A DNA stretch of 10,162 nucleotides from Rickettsiales bacterium (GTDB taxonomy: Bacteria > Pseudomonadota > Alphaproteobacteria > Rickettsiales > UBA1997), in the NCBI GenBank assembly GCA_947496905.1, contig CANMEW010000044.1:1-10162 (forward strand), read 5' to 3'. The position numbers and the translations under genes are program-made. The notes below the pieces were generated by a model. That model saw only the letters and a list, made by a program, of their open reading frames with translations. It was not told the DNA's origin and did no database searches. Shown here one piece after another: positions 1 to 7,155 of this stretch; position 1 is the stretch's first letter, and each line of letters begins with the position of its first letter.

Positions 1-101
1 TTTTTAGCGAAAATTACTCAGAATTTCTACGAAATTCTTCCGTCATTTTTCATTCGTTCAAAAAAATCTTTGAGTAAAAATCCAAGTTTTTCAGAGGTTC
101 C
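1..101. other. Intergenic region downstream of rpoD
   Basis: This is the tail after the rpoD stop codon up to the window edge. It is AT-rich and I see no gene in it. The one structure is a perfect inverted repeat at 20-38: 8-bp arms AGAATTTC and GAAATTCT around a TAC loop. On the minus strand it is not followed directly by a T tract, so it is only a weak candidate for the rpoD transcription terminator. The rpoD frame stays open for 24 codons past its TAG before a second TAG; I take this as chance. Confidence 0.5.
20..38 (-). terminator. Hairpin downstream of rpoD, possible terminator
   Basis: Perfect 8-bp inverted repeat with a 3-nt loop, about 64 bp beyond the rpoD stop. The stem is AT-rich (AGAATTTC), and the minus-strand sequence that follows (GAGTAATTTTCG) is only modestly U-rich. 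That makes it a poor intrinsic terminator, though it could still be an mRNA 3'-end structure. Confidence 0.3.
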
Positions 102-2522
102 CTAAGCGTCCTGCAAAAAGCTTTTGAGCAGCTTGGCTCTTTTTGGATGTTGTAGTTTTTTCAAAGCTTTGGCTTCGATTTGTCTGATGCGTTCGCGAGT
201 AACTGAAAATTGTTTGCCAACTTCTTCCAAAGTGTGGTCTGTTACCATGCCAATGCCGAAGCGCATGCGAAGCACTCTTTCCTCGCGTGGAGTGAGTGAA
301 GAAAGCATCTGAGCAGTAACTTCTTTTAGTTTTGAATGTGATGCGGCGTCAAAGGGAAGTACTGCGGTTTTGTCCTCAATGAAGTCTCCGAGCACACTTT
401 CATCGTCATCGCCAGAAATTGGCGACTCCAAACTTACTGGATCTTTCGAAGTTCTTAAAACCTTCCTCACCTTGTCAACCGGCATCAGAAGCCTGTCGGC
501 AATTTCTTGCGCATCTGGAGTGCGACCAAGTTCTTGCGTTAATTGGCGCGAAGTTTTGACGATTTTATTAATGGTCTCAACCATGTGAATTGGGATGCGG
601 ATCGTGCGTGATTGATCGGCAATGGCGCGGGTGATTGCTTGTCTAATCCACCAAGTTGCGTAAGTAGAAAATTTGTAACCGCGGCGGTATTCAAATTTGT
701 CGACGGCGCGCATCAGCCCAATGTTGCCCTCTTGAATCAAATCCAAAAATTGCAAACCGCGATTGGTGTATTTTTTGGCAATCGAAACGACCAAGCGCAG
801 GTTGGCTTCGATCATTTCTTTTTTGGCCTTCAATTCCTCTTCCTGACTTCTGTGCAGAATGTTGATCATCTGTTTGAAATCAGCGATTCCGAGCCCCATT
901 ATTTTGGTAAATTTTCTGAGCCTAGCCTGCGTTTCTTGGACTTTTTCTTTGCCCTTGGAAGCAAAGTTTTGCCATTTTTTATCCTTCAGAGCGGCAAGTT
1001 TTTTTAGCCAATTTTCGTTGATTTCGCAGCCAGTGTAATTTTTTAAAAAATCACTTTTGTCGATCCCGAATTCTTGAGAGAGCCTCAGTAAAGTAAGCTC
1101 CATCTCGAGTAATTTTTGCTGCGCTTCGTAGAGCTGTTCGACCAAAGCTTTAATGAGGGAGTCGTTAAAATTAACTTCGGTGGAAAGAAGTTCGAACTCC
1201 TCACGAAGTTTTCTGATTTCCTTGTCAGACTTGAGTTGGTCGCGAGTTTTACTTTCAGATTTGTCGATAATTTTTTGGCAAATATTGGCAATTTTCTGGA
1301 ACAAATCGAGCATCTTAGGCATCAAAATTCGTTCCATTGAAACGAAAGAAACAACTCCTTCATCAATTTCTTCCAACTCTTCATCTTCAAAAAGTGACTC
1401 TTCGTTAGAAGTGTCGGTTTGGTCATTGATGATCGCGTTAACATCTTCAACCGCCGCTCCCTCAGCTGCTTCAGCTGCAGCTTGCTGCTCACTATTTCTG
1501 ATTATTTCTTCTAGTTCTGCATTGTAGGTTTCATCAATTCGAATGATGTCGCGAAGTAGAATTGTTCCGTTGGAGAGGCCGTTGTACCACTCAATGAAAT
1601 GGCGGAGAATGATTGGATTTTGGTAGAGGCAGCGGATGGTTTTGTTGCGCCCTTCCTCAATTCTCATTGCAATCGACACTTCATCTTCGCGAGTCAAAAG
1701 CTTCACAATACTCATTGATTTGAGGTAAGTTTTGACTGAGTCCTCGCTGCGCTTTTGTGACTTCTCCTCATTTTTTGCTGCCATGTCTTCCTCGAGCAGC
1801 CTGTCTAGATCATCCTCTTTCTCAACGACGCGTATTTTGAATTCAGACAAAATGTCTAAAATGCGGTCGAGCTTACGTGGATCGATATCGGTGTCGATAT
1901 TTTCGTTAATTTGGTCGTGAGTTAAAAAGCCCTGAGTTTTTCCTAGGGACAAAAGTTTTTTTATTTTTTCTGCCAAGTCGTTGGACAGGCTTTCACCGTC
2001 TTCATTTTTTTGTTGAATGGCGGTTTTGACGTCTTGAATCAGGCGGAACTTCTCTGCCAAGGCAACAGTTCTGTCGTTAGTTGGAATTTTTACTTTTACT
2101 TTTCTTTCCTTTTTTACCTTCGGCGCCTTCGCTGCTTTTATTTTTTTCTCAGTTTTTACCGGCTTTTTTTTGACTAATTTTTTCTCAATTTTTACCGCTT
2201 TTTTGGGAGTAATTTTTTTGATTGGAGTTGATTTTTTTTCTAATTTTTTGGGCTGAATTTTTATTTTTTTAGCGGGCGCTTTAACAGGTTTTGCCTTGAT
2301 TGCTGGCTTAGCGGCGGGTTTTTTTAGTTTTAAATTTTTCTTGGCTAATGGCGAAGATTTTTTGCTTTTCAACTTTGCAGCCAAAGGTTTTTTTACTGGC
2401 GTAGAAGTTTTTTTCTTTTGCACCGGCGCAAGTTTTTTTACCGGTTTTTTTGTAGCCACTGGTGCAGGCTTTTTTGCCACTAATTTTTTTACTGCTTTGA
2501 GCTGCTTCTTTTTTGTCGCCAT
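102..2522 (-). CDS. rpoD: RNA polymerase sigma-70 factor RpoD with lysine-rich N-terminal tail
   Basis: Primary sigma factor: it binds core RNA polymerase and recognises -35/-10 promoters of housekeeping genes. From the N-terminus I see a Lys/Ala/Pro-rich tail (about 1-146), region 1.1 (about 155-235), region 1.2 (about 260-293), and a long non-conserved region with an acidic stretch (about 337-390). Region 2 (about 565-640) holds NLRLVVSIAKKY, the DLIQEGNIGLMRAVDKFEY core-binding and -10 segment, and the YATWWIRQAI melting motif. Region 3 is about 646-722. Region 4 (about 735-800) holds the helix-turn-helix TLEEVGKQFSVTRERIRQIE. At 806 residues it is about 190 longer than E. coli RpoD (613), mostly because of the basic tail. 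It starts 8 bp after the dnaG stop with its own AAGGA ribosome-binding site, so the two are probably co-transcribed. The tail is unusual for proteobacteria, although actinobacterial primary sigmas also have basic N-termini. Confidence 0.98.
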   Translation of the reverse strand: MATKKKQLKAVKKLVAKKPAPVATKKPVKKLAPVQKKKTSTPVKKPLAAKLKSKKSSPLAKKNLKLKKPAAKPAIKAKPVKAPAKKIKIQPKKLEKKSTPIKKITPKKAVKIEKKLVKKKPVKTEKKIKAAKAPKVKKERKVKVKIPTNDRTVALAEKFRLIQDVKTAIQQKNEDGESLSNDLAEKIKKLLSLGKTQGFLTHDQINENIDTDIDPRKLDRILDILSEFKIRVVEKEDDLDRLLEEDMAAKNEEKSQKRSEDSVKTYLKSMSIVKLLTREDEVSIAMRIEEGRNKTIRCLYQNPIILRHFIEWYNGLSNGTILLRDIIRIDETYNAELEEIIRNSEQQAAAEAAEGAAVEDVNAIINDQTDTSNEESLFEDEELEEIDEGVVSFVSMERILMPKMLDLFQKIANICQKIIDKSESKTRDQLKSDKEIRKLREEFELLSTEVNFNDSLIKALVEQLYEAQQKLLEMELTLLRLSQEFGIDKSDFLKNYTGCEINENWLKKLAALKDKKWQNFASKGKEKVQETQARLRKFTKIMGLGIADFKQMINILHRSQEEELKAKKEMIEANLRLVVSIAKKYTNRGLQFLDLIQEGNIGLMRAVDKFEYRRGYKFSTYATWWIRQAITRAIADQSRTIRIPIHMVETINKIVKTSRQLTQELGRTPDAQEIADRLLMPVDKVRKVLRTSKDPVSLESPISGDDDESVLGDFIEDKTAVLPFDAASHSKLKEVTAQMLSSLTPREERVLRMRFGIGMVTDHTLEEVGKQFSVTRERIRQIEAKALKKLQHPKRAKLLKSFLQDA

Positions 2523-2527
2523 GATTT

Positions 2528-2532
2528 TCCTT
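2528..2532 (-). promoter_or_regulatory. Shine-Dalgarno site of rpoD overlapping the dnaG stop codon
   Basis: The minus strand reads AAGGA, five bases before the rpoD ATG. It shares bases with the dnaG TAA stop (2531-2533). This fixes the rpoD start at 2522 despite the odd basic N-terminus, and suggests that ribosomes ending dnaG help load rpoD. It is the clearest Shine-Dalgarno in the window; most other starts here lack one. Confidence 0.75.
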
Positions 2533-4339
2533 AAATTAATTCCCTCTCCAGAAGCAAAATTTTTTGCTCCAAAGATTTTTTGTAATTGAAAAGTTCGGTG
2601 ATTTTTTGATTGGTGATTGCGCTTTGGTGAGTTTCTATTTCGTCGATTTGACTTAGAGAATCCTTGTATTGCGAGTCTACTTGAAGCAGTAATTCCTTCA
2701 AAAGAAGGGTGCGGAATTTTACTAAATTTGATTCTGAATCAGCTGTTGCGAGCCCTGCGAGAATAACTCTGATCTCAGTTACATCTGCACTGAACTGTGA
2801 TTTTTCAAGGGTCGAGAGTAAATCTACTTCCTTATTTTCAACCAACTCAATCACCAGTTCTTTTAAATGGGTAAGATGCTCGCTGCTGAATTGTACTTCC
2901 TTAATGTCGAAATCATCGTCACGAAAATGCGCCAGCGTAGGAAAGTGAAGGATGAAGGCGATGATATTTTTTGCCAAAGAGTCGTCGGAATTGCCGCGTA
3001 ATTTTTGAGGTTTTGCGTAAATTTTGCTCAAAAAATTGCTGACATTTTTTGGATTATTTTTCTGACCTCTCCCAAGAAAAAATAATAAATCTTTGACGAA
3101 GAGTGAAAAATATTTTCTTGAAGAAGGGTCGGTGATTGCCGCGATTTTAGCCGCTAAATTGCCTTCCAGCTTCGACTTACTTTCCGCAGAAATTTTTTTA
3201 TTTCGGTCAATCCCAAGCTCAATGAGGGCGAATTCAAAAAGACTTTCCGAGAGTGGAGTTGCGTTGGCGAAAACTTTTTCTAGCTCAGTGCTGCCAAATT
3301 CTTTGATGAAATCGTCAGGATCCATTTGGCTCGGCAGGATTGTGAAATAAATATTTTTTTTGGTGCTGATTAATGGCAGGGCGATTTCTGAAATTCTTTT
3401 TGCGGCGCGAATGCCGGCAGAATCACCGTCTAAGCAAATTACAATTTTGTCGGTGATGTAAAAAAGTTTCTGCAAATGTTCAGCGCTGAGTGCGGTGCCA
3501 AGTCCAGCGACAACATTTTCAATGCCATTGCTAGCGAGAGAAATGGCGTCCATGTAGCCCTCAACGACAATTGCAAAACCTTTGGAAAAGACTGCTTTGC
3601 GGGCAAAAAATAAATTGTAGAGAGTCTGATTCTTCTTAAAATTTTCTGTTTCCGAAGAGTTCAAATATTTTGGCATGTCCTCGCCAAGCGAGCGTCCACC
3701 AAATGCAATCACACATCCCTTGCTGTCGGTGATTGGAAAAATGGCGCGGTTGCGGAATTTGTCGTAGAATCTTCCGCTGTCATTTTTGCCGACCACTCCC
3801 GTTCCCAAAATTTCCGCGTCACTAAATTTTTCTGCTTTGAGAAAATTCGTCAGAGCCTCGTAGGAAGCTGGCGCAAAGCCGAGTCTAAATTTTTTAGCGA
3901 TTGCGGAATTTAGCCCTCTTTTTTTGAGGTAGTTACGCGTTTCAAAGCCAATTTCTCCGTAAAGATTTTTCTCAAAAAATTGGCAGGTTTTTTCCAGAAT
4001 TGAGTAGTCGCGTTCGAGCTTCTCCTCAAAGGCTGGATTGAAGGTTACTTGCGGAATTGGAATGCCGAAATCAGTCGCCAGTTTTTCCACCGCATCTTTG
4101 TAATCTAGGCCTTCCACATTCATTACGAAGCCAATGATGTCGCCGTGAGCAGCACAGCCAAAGCAATGGTAGAAACCCTTCTGGTCGTTGACGGTGAAGG
4201 AGGGAGTTTTCTCGTTGTGGAAGGGGCAGAGTCCGTAAAATTCTTTGCCGCGAAATTTTAGTTTTACTTTTTTTCCAACAACTTCCGAGGTCAAAATAGT
4301 TGAGCGTAATTGGTCTGGAAAATCCTTGGGAAAGAGCAT
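2531..4339 (-). CDS. dnaG: DNA primase DnaG
   Basis: Primase synthesises RNA primers at the replication fork in contact with DnaB helicase. I start it at the ATG at 4339 (602 residues), because MLFPKDFPDQLRST matches the family's conserved beginning. A TTG at 4477 would add 46 residues, but that stretch runs through a 32-bp palindrome. In 602-residue numbering, the CHC2 zinc finger is C38/H41 (CPFHNEKTPSF) with C59/C62 (HCFGC). The RNA-polymerase-like domain includes KFRNRAIFPI and IAFGGRSLG. The TOPRIM site has E260 in VVEGYMD, D304/D306 in LDGDSAG, and DPDD at 340-343. The C-terminal helicase-binding part (about 400-602) is poorly conserved, as is usual. The gene is followed after 8 bp by rpoD, an arrangement known from the E. 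coli rpsU-dnaG-rpoD operon; no rpsU is seen here. No clear promoter or Shine-Dalgarno precedes the start. Confidence 0.96.
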   Translation of the reverse strand: MLFPKDFPDQLRSTILTSEVVGKKVKLKFRGKEFYGLCPFHNEKTPSFTVNDQKGFYHCFGCAAHGDIIGFVMNVEGLDYKDAVEKLATDFGIPIPQVTFNPAFEEKLERDYSILEKTCQFFEKNLYGEIGFETRNYLKKRGLNSAIAKKFRLGFAPASYEALTNFLKAEKFSDAEILGTGVVGKNDSGRFYDKFRNRAIFPITDSKGCVIAFGGRSLGEDMPKYLNSSETENFKKNQTLYNLFFARKAVFSKGFAIVVEGYMDAISLASNGIENVVAGLGTALSAEHLQKLFYITDKIVICLDGDSAGIRAAKRISEIALPLISTKKNIYFTILPSQMDPDDFIKEFGSTELEKVFANATPLSESLFEFALIELGIDRNKKISAESKSKLEGNLAAKIAAITDPSSRKYFSLFVKDLLFFLGRGQKNNPKNVSNFLSKIYAKPQKLRGNSDDSLAKNIIAFILHFPTLAHFRDDDFDIKEVQFSSEHLTHLKELVIELVENKEVDLLSTLEKSQFSADVTEIRVILAGLATADSESNLVKFRTLLLKELLLQVDSQYKDSLSQIDEIETHQSAITNQKITELFNYKKSLEQKILLLERELI

Positions 4340-4433
4340 TAAAAATTTGAGAGACTGAGGGTGTTTTGAGGTGAAAATTTTGAAGAAAAATCTGAAACTT
4401 TTTTTGGAGCCTACGGCTGCAAGGCTTAATCGG
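4340..4433 (-). other. Leader region upstream of dnaG
   Basis: This lies between the 32-bp palindrome and the preferred dnaG start. It should hold the dnaG-rpoD promoter if the palindrome terminates upstream transcription. I see no convincing -35/-10 pair. A small hairpin is possible (minus-strand AGCCT, 9-nt loop, AGGCT at about 4408-4426). The stretch next to the ATG has no Shine-Dalgarno. Confidence 0.4.
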
Positions 4434-4465
4434 AAAAGATTTTCCAGGCGCCTGGAAAATCTTTT
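4434..4465 (-). terminator. Perfect 32-bp palindrome, probable intrinsic terminator
   Basis: Two perfect 16-bp arms (AAAAGATTTTCCAGGC and its reverse complement) meet at a GGCGCC centre. The outer arms are an A tract and a T tract, the usual form of a bidirectional intrinsic terminator. It begins 12 bp after the stop codon of the MBL-fold gene and ends about 95 bp before the preferred dnaG start. It would therefore separate the ffh/MBL transcript from dnaG-rpoD. Because the symmetry is perfect, a protein-binding or repeat-element role is not excluded. Confidence 0.65.
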
Positions 4466-4477
4466 TAAAATTTCCAA

Positions 4478-5755
4478 TCAAAATTCAAAAATTTCGCCAA
4501 ATTTTGGTGCGACAAATTCAAGTTTTTTGAGGCCGTAAGTTAGCTTCGCTTCCTCAAGTTCAATTTTTGAATCGTAGTAATCTTCATTGCCAATTTGAAA
4601 GCTGTTGAAAGCTATGCCAATCGATTTTTTAGCATTGAGTAAAATATGCGCCTTCACTGCTTCTTCGGGACTCATCCGGTAATTTTTCATGTACCATCTT
4701 GGCGAGTAGCTTCCAATTGGCAGAAGCGCCAAGTCGATTGGAGCATGTTTGGCGCTGATTGCGCGCAGATGTTGCGAATATCCTCCACTGCCGGCGAAAT
4801 AAATTTTCATGTCCGGAGTCCTGATTAAGAACGATCCCCACAATGTTTTATTGTTGTTAAACGGAAATCTTTCCGTGCGGCTTTTTGCTTCCAGAAAATA
4901 AAAATCGACGCCGTTTTGTAATTTTAATTTCTGATCCCAATCAAGCTCAGAGCAAGTAATGCCAAGGCCTTTCACCTTGTTGAGGTAGTAACAATTTCCT
5001 AAACCAGTCACGAAGGTTGGGCTAAATTTTTTCTGCAATTTTTTAATTGTTGGAATGTCCATGTGGTAGTAGGAGGCGCTGCTGAGTAGTACGTAATCAA
5101 TTTTTGGCAAATCTTCGAAAGTAATTGCCGGAGGGTTGCGTCGCTTGCGACTGAGCAATGGAAGGGGAATTGGTCCGGCACGATTCGACCAAATTGGATC
5201 GGTTAAAATATTTAGGTCGGGCAGTTGAATCAAAAAAGTTGCGTGACCAACGAAGGTGATTCTGGCTTGGTTAACTGGCTTGAATTGATTGAGGCGAGCG
5301 CGCTCAGGCTCTTCAATCGTGTCGCCCCAATTGTATTTGAAGGTGAGTAAAAAACGCGCTTTGTTCAAAAGGCTTGGACCCTCACTTGGCGTGAATGTTG
5401 TGCCGTCAAAATGATCTGACTTCACTCCGCTGTGGTAGGCCTTGCTTGCGAATGTGCTGCAGCTGCAGGTAAGGAGGAGTGCAGCAAAAATTATTAGAAT
5501 TAACGAAGTTTGTCGCCAAAACCCTCTTTGAAAAAGAGGGTGGCTTAAGGCGCGAGAAGCGCGACTTAAGTCGGGTGATTTAGCTTGTGTGATGAAAGTT
5601 TGGAAGTGGGTAGCAGTACTATTGAAAAAAACACCAGACCATGATCTATCTGAAGCGCAGCTCATGACCATTCTAGCTAGAAACGGCAGTTGAGGCTGTG
5701 CTCTTGCGCTCGAAGTCTTTTTCAAAGAGTGTTCGAAGTAAATTCCCACCTTCAT
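4478..5755 (-). CDS. Degenerate metallo-beta-lactamase-fold protein with secretion/lipoprotein-like segment
   Basis: Residues about 162-415 align with the NAPE-PLD/RomA/UlaG-like metallo-beta-lactamase family: GHATFLIQ, ILTDPIWSNRAGP, KTLWGSFLI, YFAG, IDLALLPIGSYSPRWYM and MSPEEAVKAH. The metal site is almost gone. HxHxDH has become S226-A-S228-Y-Y230-H231. The usual His before TLWG is missing (K291/S292), the AGD Asp is S323, and the last His (normally in HWGTF) is A382. It should not bind metal in the usual way, yet the frame is intact over 425 codons. A hydrophobic segment (85-96) followed by C97-S-C99 resembles an imperfect lipobox, suggesting export. Residues 1 to about 80 match nothing in the family and are encoded by palindromic DNA. 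No ATG, GTG or TTG lies in frame between M31 and the hydrophobic segment, so the extension looks genuinely translated. The start overlaps the ffh stop as ATGA. A scaffold, ligand-binding or decaying role is possible. Confidence 0.8.
   Translation of the reverse strand: MKVGIYFEHSLKKTSSARAQPQLPFLARMVMSCASDRSWSGVFFNSTATHFQTFITQAKSPDLSRASRALSHPLFQRGFWRQTSLILIIFAALLLTCSCSTFASKAYHSGVKSDHFDGTTFTPSEGPSLLNKARFLLTFKYNWGDTIEEPERARLNQFKPVNQARITFVGHATFLIQLPDLNILTDPIWSNRAGPIPLPLLSRKRRNPPAITFEDLPKIDYVLLSSASYYHMDIPTIKKLQKKFSPTFVTGLGNCYYLNKVKGLGITCSELDWDQKLKLQNGVDFYFLEAKSRTERFPFNNNKTLWGSFLIRTPDMKIYFAGSGGYSQHLRAISAKHAPIDLALLPIGSYSPRWYMKNYRMSPEEAVKAHILLNAKKSIGIAFNSFQIGNEDYYDSKIELEEAKLTYGLKKLEFVAPKFGEIFEF
5517..5580 (-). 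repeat. Two-hairpin palindromic repeat, copy 1 (inside MBL-fold gene)
   Basis: On the minus strand this holds two adjacent hairpins. The first (5544-5570) has 11-bp arms with one mismatch around a 5-nt loop: CTTAAGTCGCG and CGCGCCTTAAG. The second (5521-5541) has perfect 9-bp arms, ACCCTCTTT and AAAGAGGGT, around a TTC loop. Flanks are AATC..CCGAC on the left and TTTTG on the right. The last 28 bases (GCCACC through TTTTG) match copy 2 at 24 positions; the four differences form two compensatory pairs. It is translated as residues about 59-79 of the MBL-fold protein (SHPLFQRGF comes from the second hairpin). Confidence 0.8.
5652..5704. repeat. Imperfect palindromic element in the N-terminal extension of the MBL-fold gene
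   Basis: An imperfect inverted repeat pairs GAAGCGCAGCTCA (5652-5664) with TGAGGCTGTGCTC (5691-5703). Inside it is a perfect 12-bp palindrome, TTCTAGCTAGAA (5671-5682). The block encodes residues about 18-35 of the MBL-fold protein, where no family homology is expected. Together with the two-hairpin element downstream it accounts for much of the non-homologous N-terminus. I see no second copy in this window, so calling it a dispersed repeat is inference. Confidence 0.5.
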
Positions 5756-7149
5756 CTTCTGAAGTTGCGCATGCCACCGCGGTAAGCATTGTGCGGAATT
5801 TGTTTTGCCTGTCCTTGTCCGCCCATCATTCCCTCCAACTCCCTCGGGTCAATTTTACCCACTTTTCCCATCATTTTTTTCATCTGTTTGTATTTTTTTA
5901 GCAGGCGATTGACCTCTTGAATTGTACTGCCGGCACCTTTGGCAATTCTGTTCTTACGCGACGAATTTAAGGCGAGCGGATTTTTTCTTTCCTTCGGAGT
6001 CATCGACAGAATCAGCGCTTCTTGTAACCTCACTTCTTTTTCCAAGCCATCCATTTTTCCCAGATGTTCCTTAATTTTTTTGGCACCGGGAAGCATGCTG
6101 AGAATGCTGCTAAATCCTCCCATTTTTTTCATGTTGCGTAGCTGAGAGAGTAGGTCGTTGAGATCGAATTCCCCTTTTTGCATTTTTTTTGCCGACTTTT
6201 CCATCTCCTCCATGTCGAACATTTCTTGCGCTTTTTCGACCAGCGAAACCACGTCGCCCATGTCGACAATTCGAGACGCAATGCGGTCGGGATTAAATTC
6301 TTCAAGCTCTTCCAACTTTTCGCCAACGCCAATAAATTTGATTGGACAATTGGTCGCGGCTTTCATCGTCAAGGCTGCGCCGCCACGAGAATCGCCATCC
6401 AAGCGCGTCAAAATAATTCCGCTGAGCGGCAATTTTTCGCCAAAGTTTTTAGCAACATTTACGGCGTCTTGACCAATTAGCGCATCGACCACGAGCAAGA
6501 TTTCCGTAGGCTCCACGGCTTTAGTAATTTCGACTAATTCTTGCATTAACTCGGCATTAATCGAAGTGCGGCCTGCGGTGTCGAGAATTAGAACTTCAAA
6601 ACCTTCATCAACCGCTTTGCGCTTGGCTTGCTTGGCGAGATCGAGCGGTTTTTTGTTGGCGTCAAACTCGTCGAAGTCGACGGCAATTTTTTGCGAGAGA
6701 ATTTTTAATTGCTCTGCAGCGGCTGGTCTGTAGGTGTCGAGTGAGGCGAGTAAAACTCTTTTGCGATTTTTATTTTTTAAACGAAGCGCAAGTTTTCCGG
6801 AAGTCGTGGTTTTGCCGGCGCCCTGCAAGCCGACCATTAGAATCACCATTGGCGATTTAACGCTGAAATTAATTTCCGATTTTTCTCCACCGAGCAATTT
6901 TACCAACTCGTCATGGACAATTTTGACGATCATCTGTCCAGGTGAAACGCTCTTCACCACTTGCTGCCCCAAGCTTTCAGCTTTAACTTTTTCAATGAAT
7001 TCCTTGGCAACGGAAAGAGAGACGTCTGCCTCCAAAAGTGCGATTCTGATTTCGCGCATGGTTGCGTTGAGGTTATCTTCCGAGATGAATTTTTTGCCAG
7101 AAAGAGTGTCAAAAATTTTTGTGATTTTGCCGGAGAAGTTGTCGAACAT
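5752..7149 (-). CDS. ffh: Signal recognition particle protein Ffh (SRP54 homologue)
   Basis: Ffh is the GTPase that, with 4.5S RNA, binds signal sequences emerging from the ribosome and delivers the complex to the receptor FtsY at the membrane. The N domain covers about 1-95 with the family ALLEADVSLSVAKEF segment. The G domain has P-loop GLQGAGKT (107-114), DTYRPAAAEQL, G3 DTAGR (190-194), G4 TRLDGD (248-253) and the GVGEKLEELEEF closing motif. The M domain (about 300-432) is Met-rich and includes KGAGSTIQEVNRLLKKYKQM, the RNA-binding part, then a short Gly/Gln tail. Length (465) is normal for the family. The ATG at 7149 is 6 bp after the Fic stop with no Shine-Dalgarno, and the stop overlaps the next gene as ATGA. 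Ffh expression may thus depend on transcription through fic. rpsP, a common neighbour of ffh in proteobacteria, is not here. Confidence 0.98.
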   Translation of the reverse strand: MFDNFSGKITKIFDTLSGKKFISEDNLNATMREIRIALLEADVSLSVAKEFIEKVKAESLGQQVVKSVSPGQMIVKIVHDELVKLLGGEKSEINFSVKSPMVILMVGLQGAGKTTTSGKLALRLKNKNRKRVLLASLDTYRPAAAEQLKILSQKIAVDFDEFDANKKPLDLAKQAKRKAVDEGFEVLILDTAGRTSINAELMQELVEITKAVEPTEILLVVDALIGQDAVNVAKNFGEKLPLSGIILTRLDGDSRGGAALTMKAATNCPIKFIGVGEKLEELEEFNPDRIASRIVDMGDVVSLVEKAQEMFDMEEMEKSAKKMQKGEFDLNDLLSQLRNMKKMGGFSSILSMLPGAKKIKEHLGKMDGLEKEVRLQEALILSMTPKERKNPLALNSSRKNRIAKGAGSTIQEVNRLLKKYKQMKKMMGKVGKIDPRELEGMMGGQGQAKQIPHNAYRGGMRNFRR

Positions 7150-7155
7150 TTGGAG

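Noticed and set aside
27..101. Readthrough of the rpoD TAG giving 24 more in-frame codons before a second TAG
   Set aside because: Sigma-70 proteins end just after region 4, as this one does. A 24-codon open stretch in AT-rich DNA is expected by chance, and no readthrough signal is visible.
612..1007. A 131-residue plus-strand frame opposite rpoD
   Set aside because: It is antisense to the conserved region 2 coding sequence, resembles no protein family, and has no ribosome-binding site; it is a shadow frame.
4340..4477. A 46-residue N-terminal extension of DnaG starting from TTG at 4477
   Set aside because: The extension runs through the 32-bp palindrome, uses a weak start codon, and lies ahead of the family's conserved N-terminus, which begins at the ATG at 4339.
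4478..5755. MBL-fold gene as a frameshifted pseudogene
   Set aside because: The frame is uninterrupted through all family blocks to a normal end, and the changes are substitutions concentrated at ligand positions.
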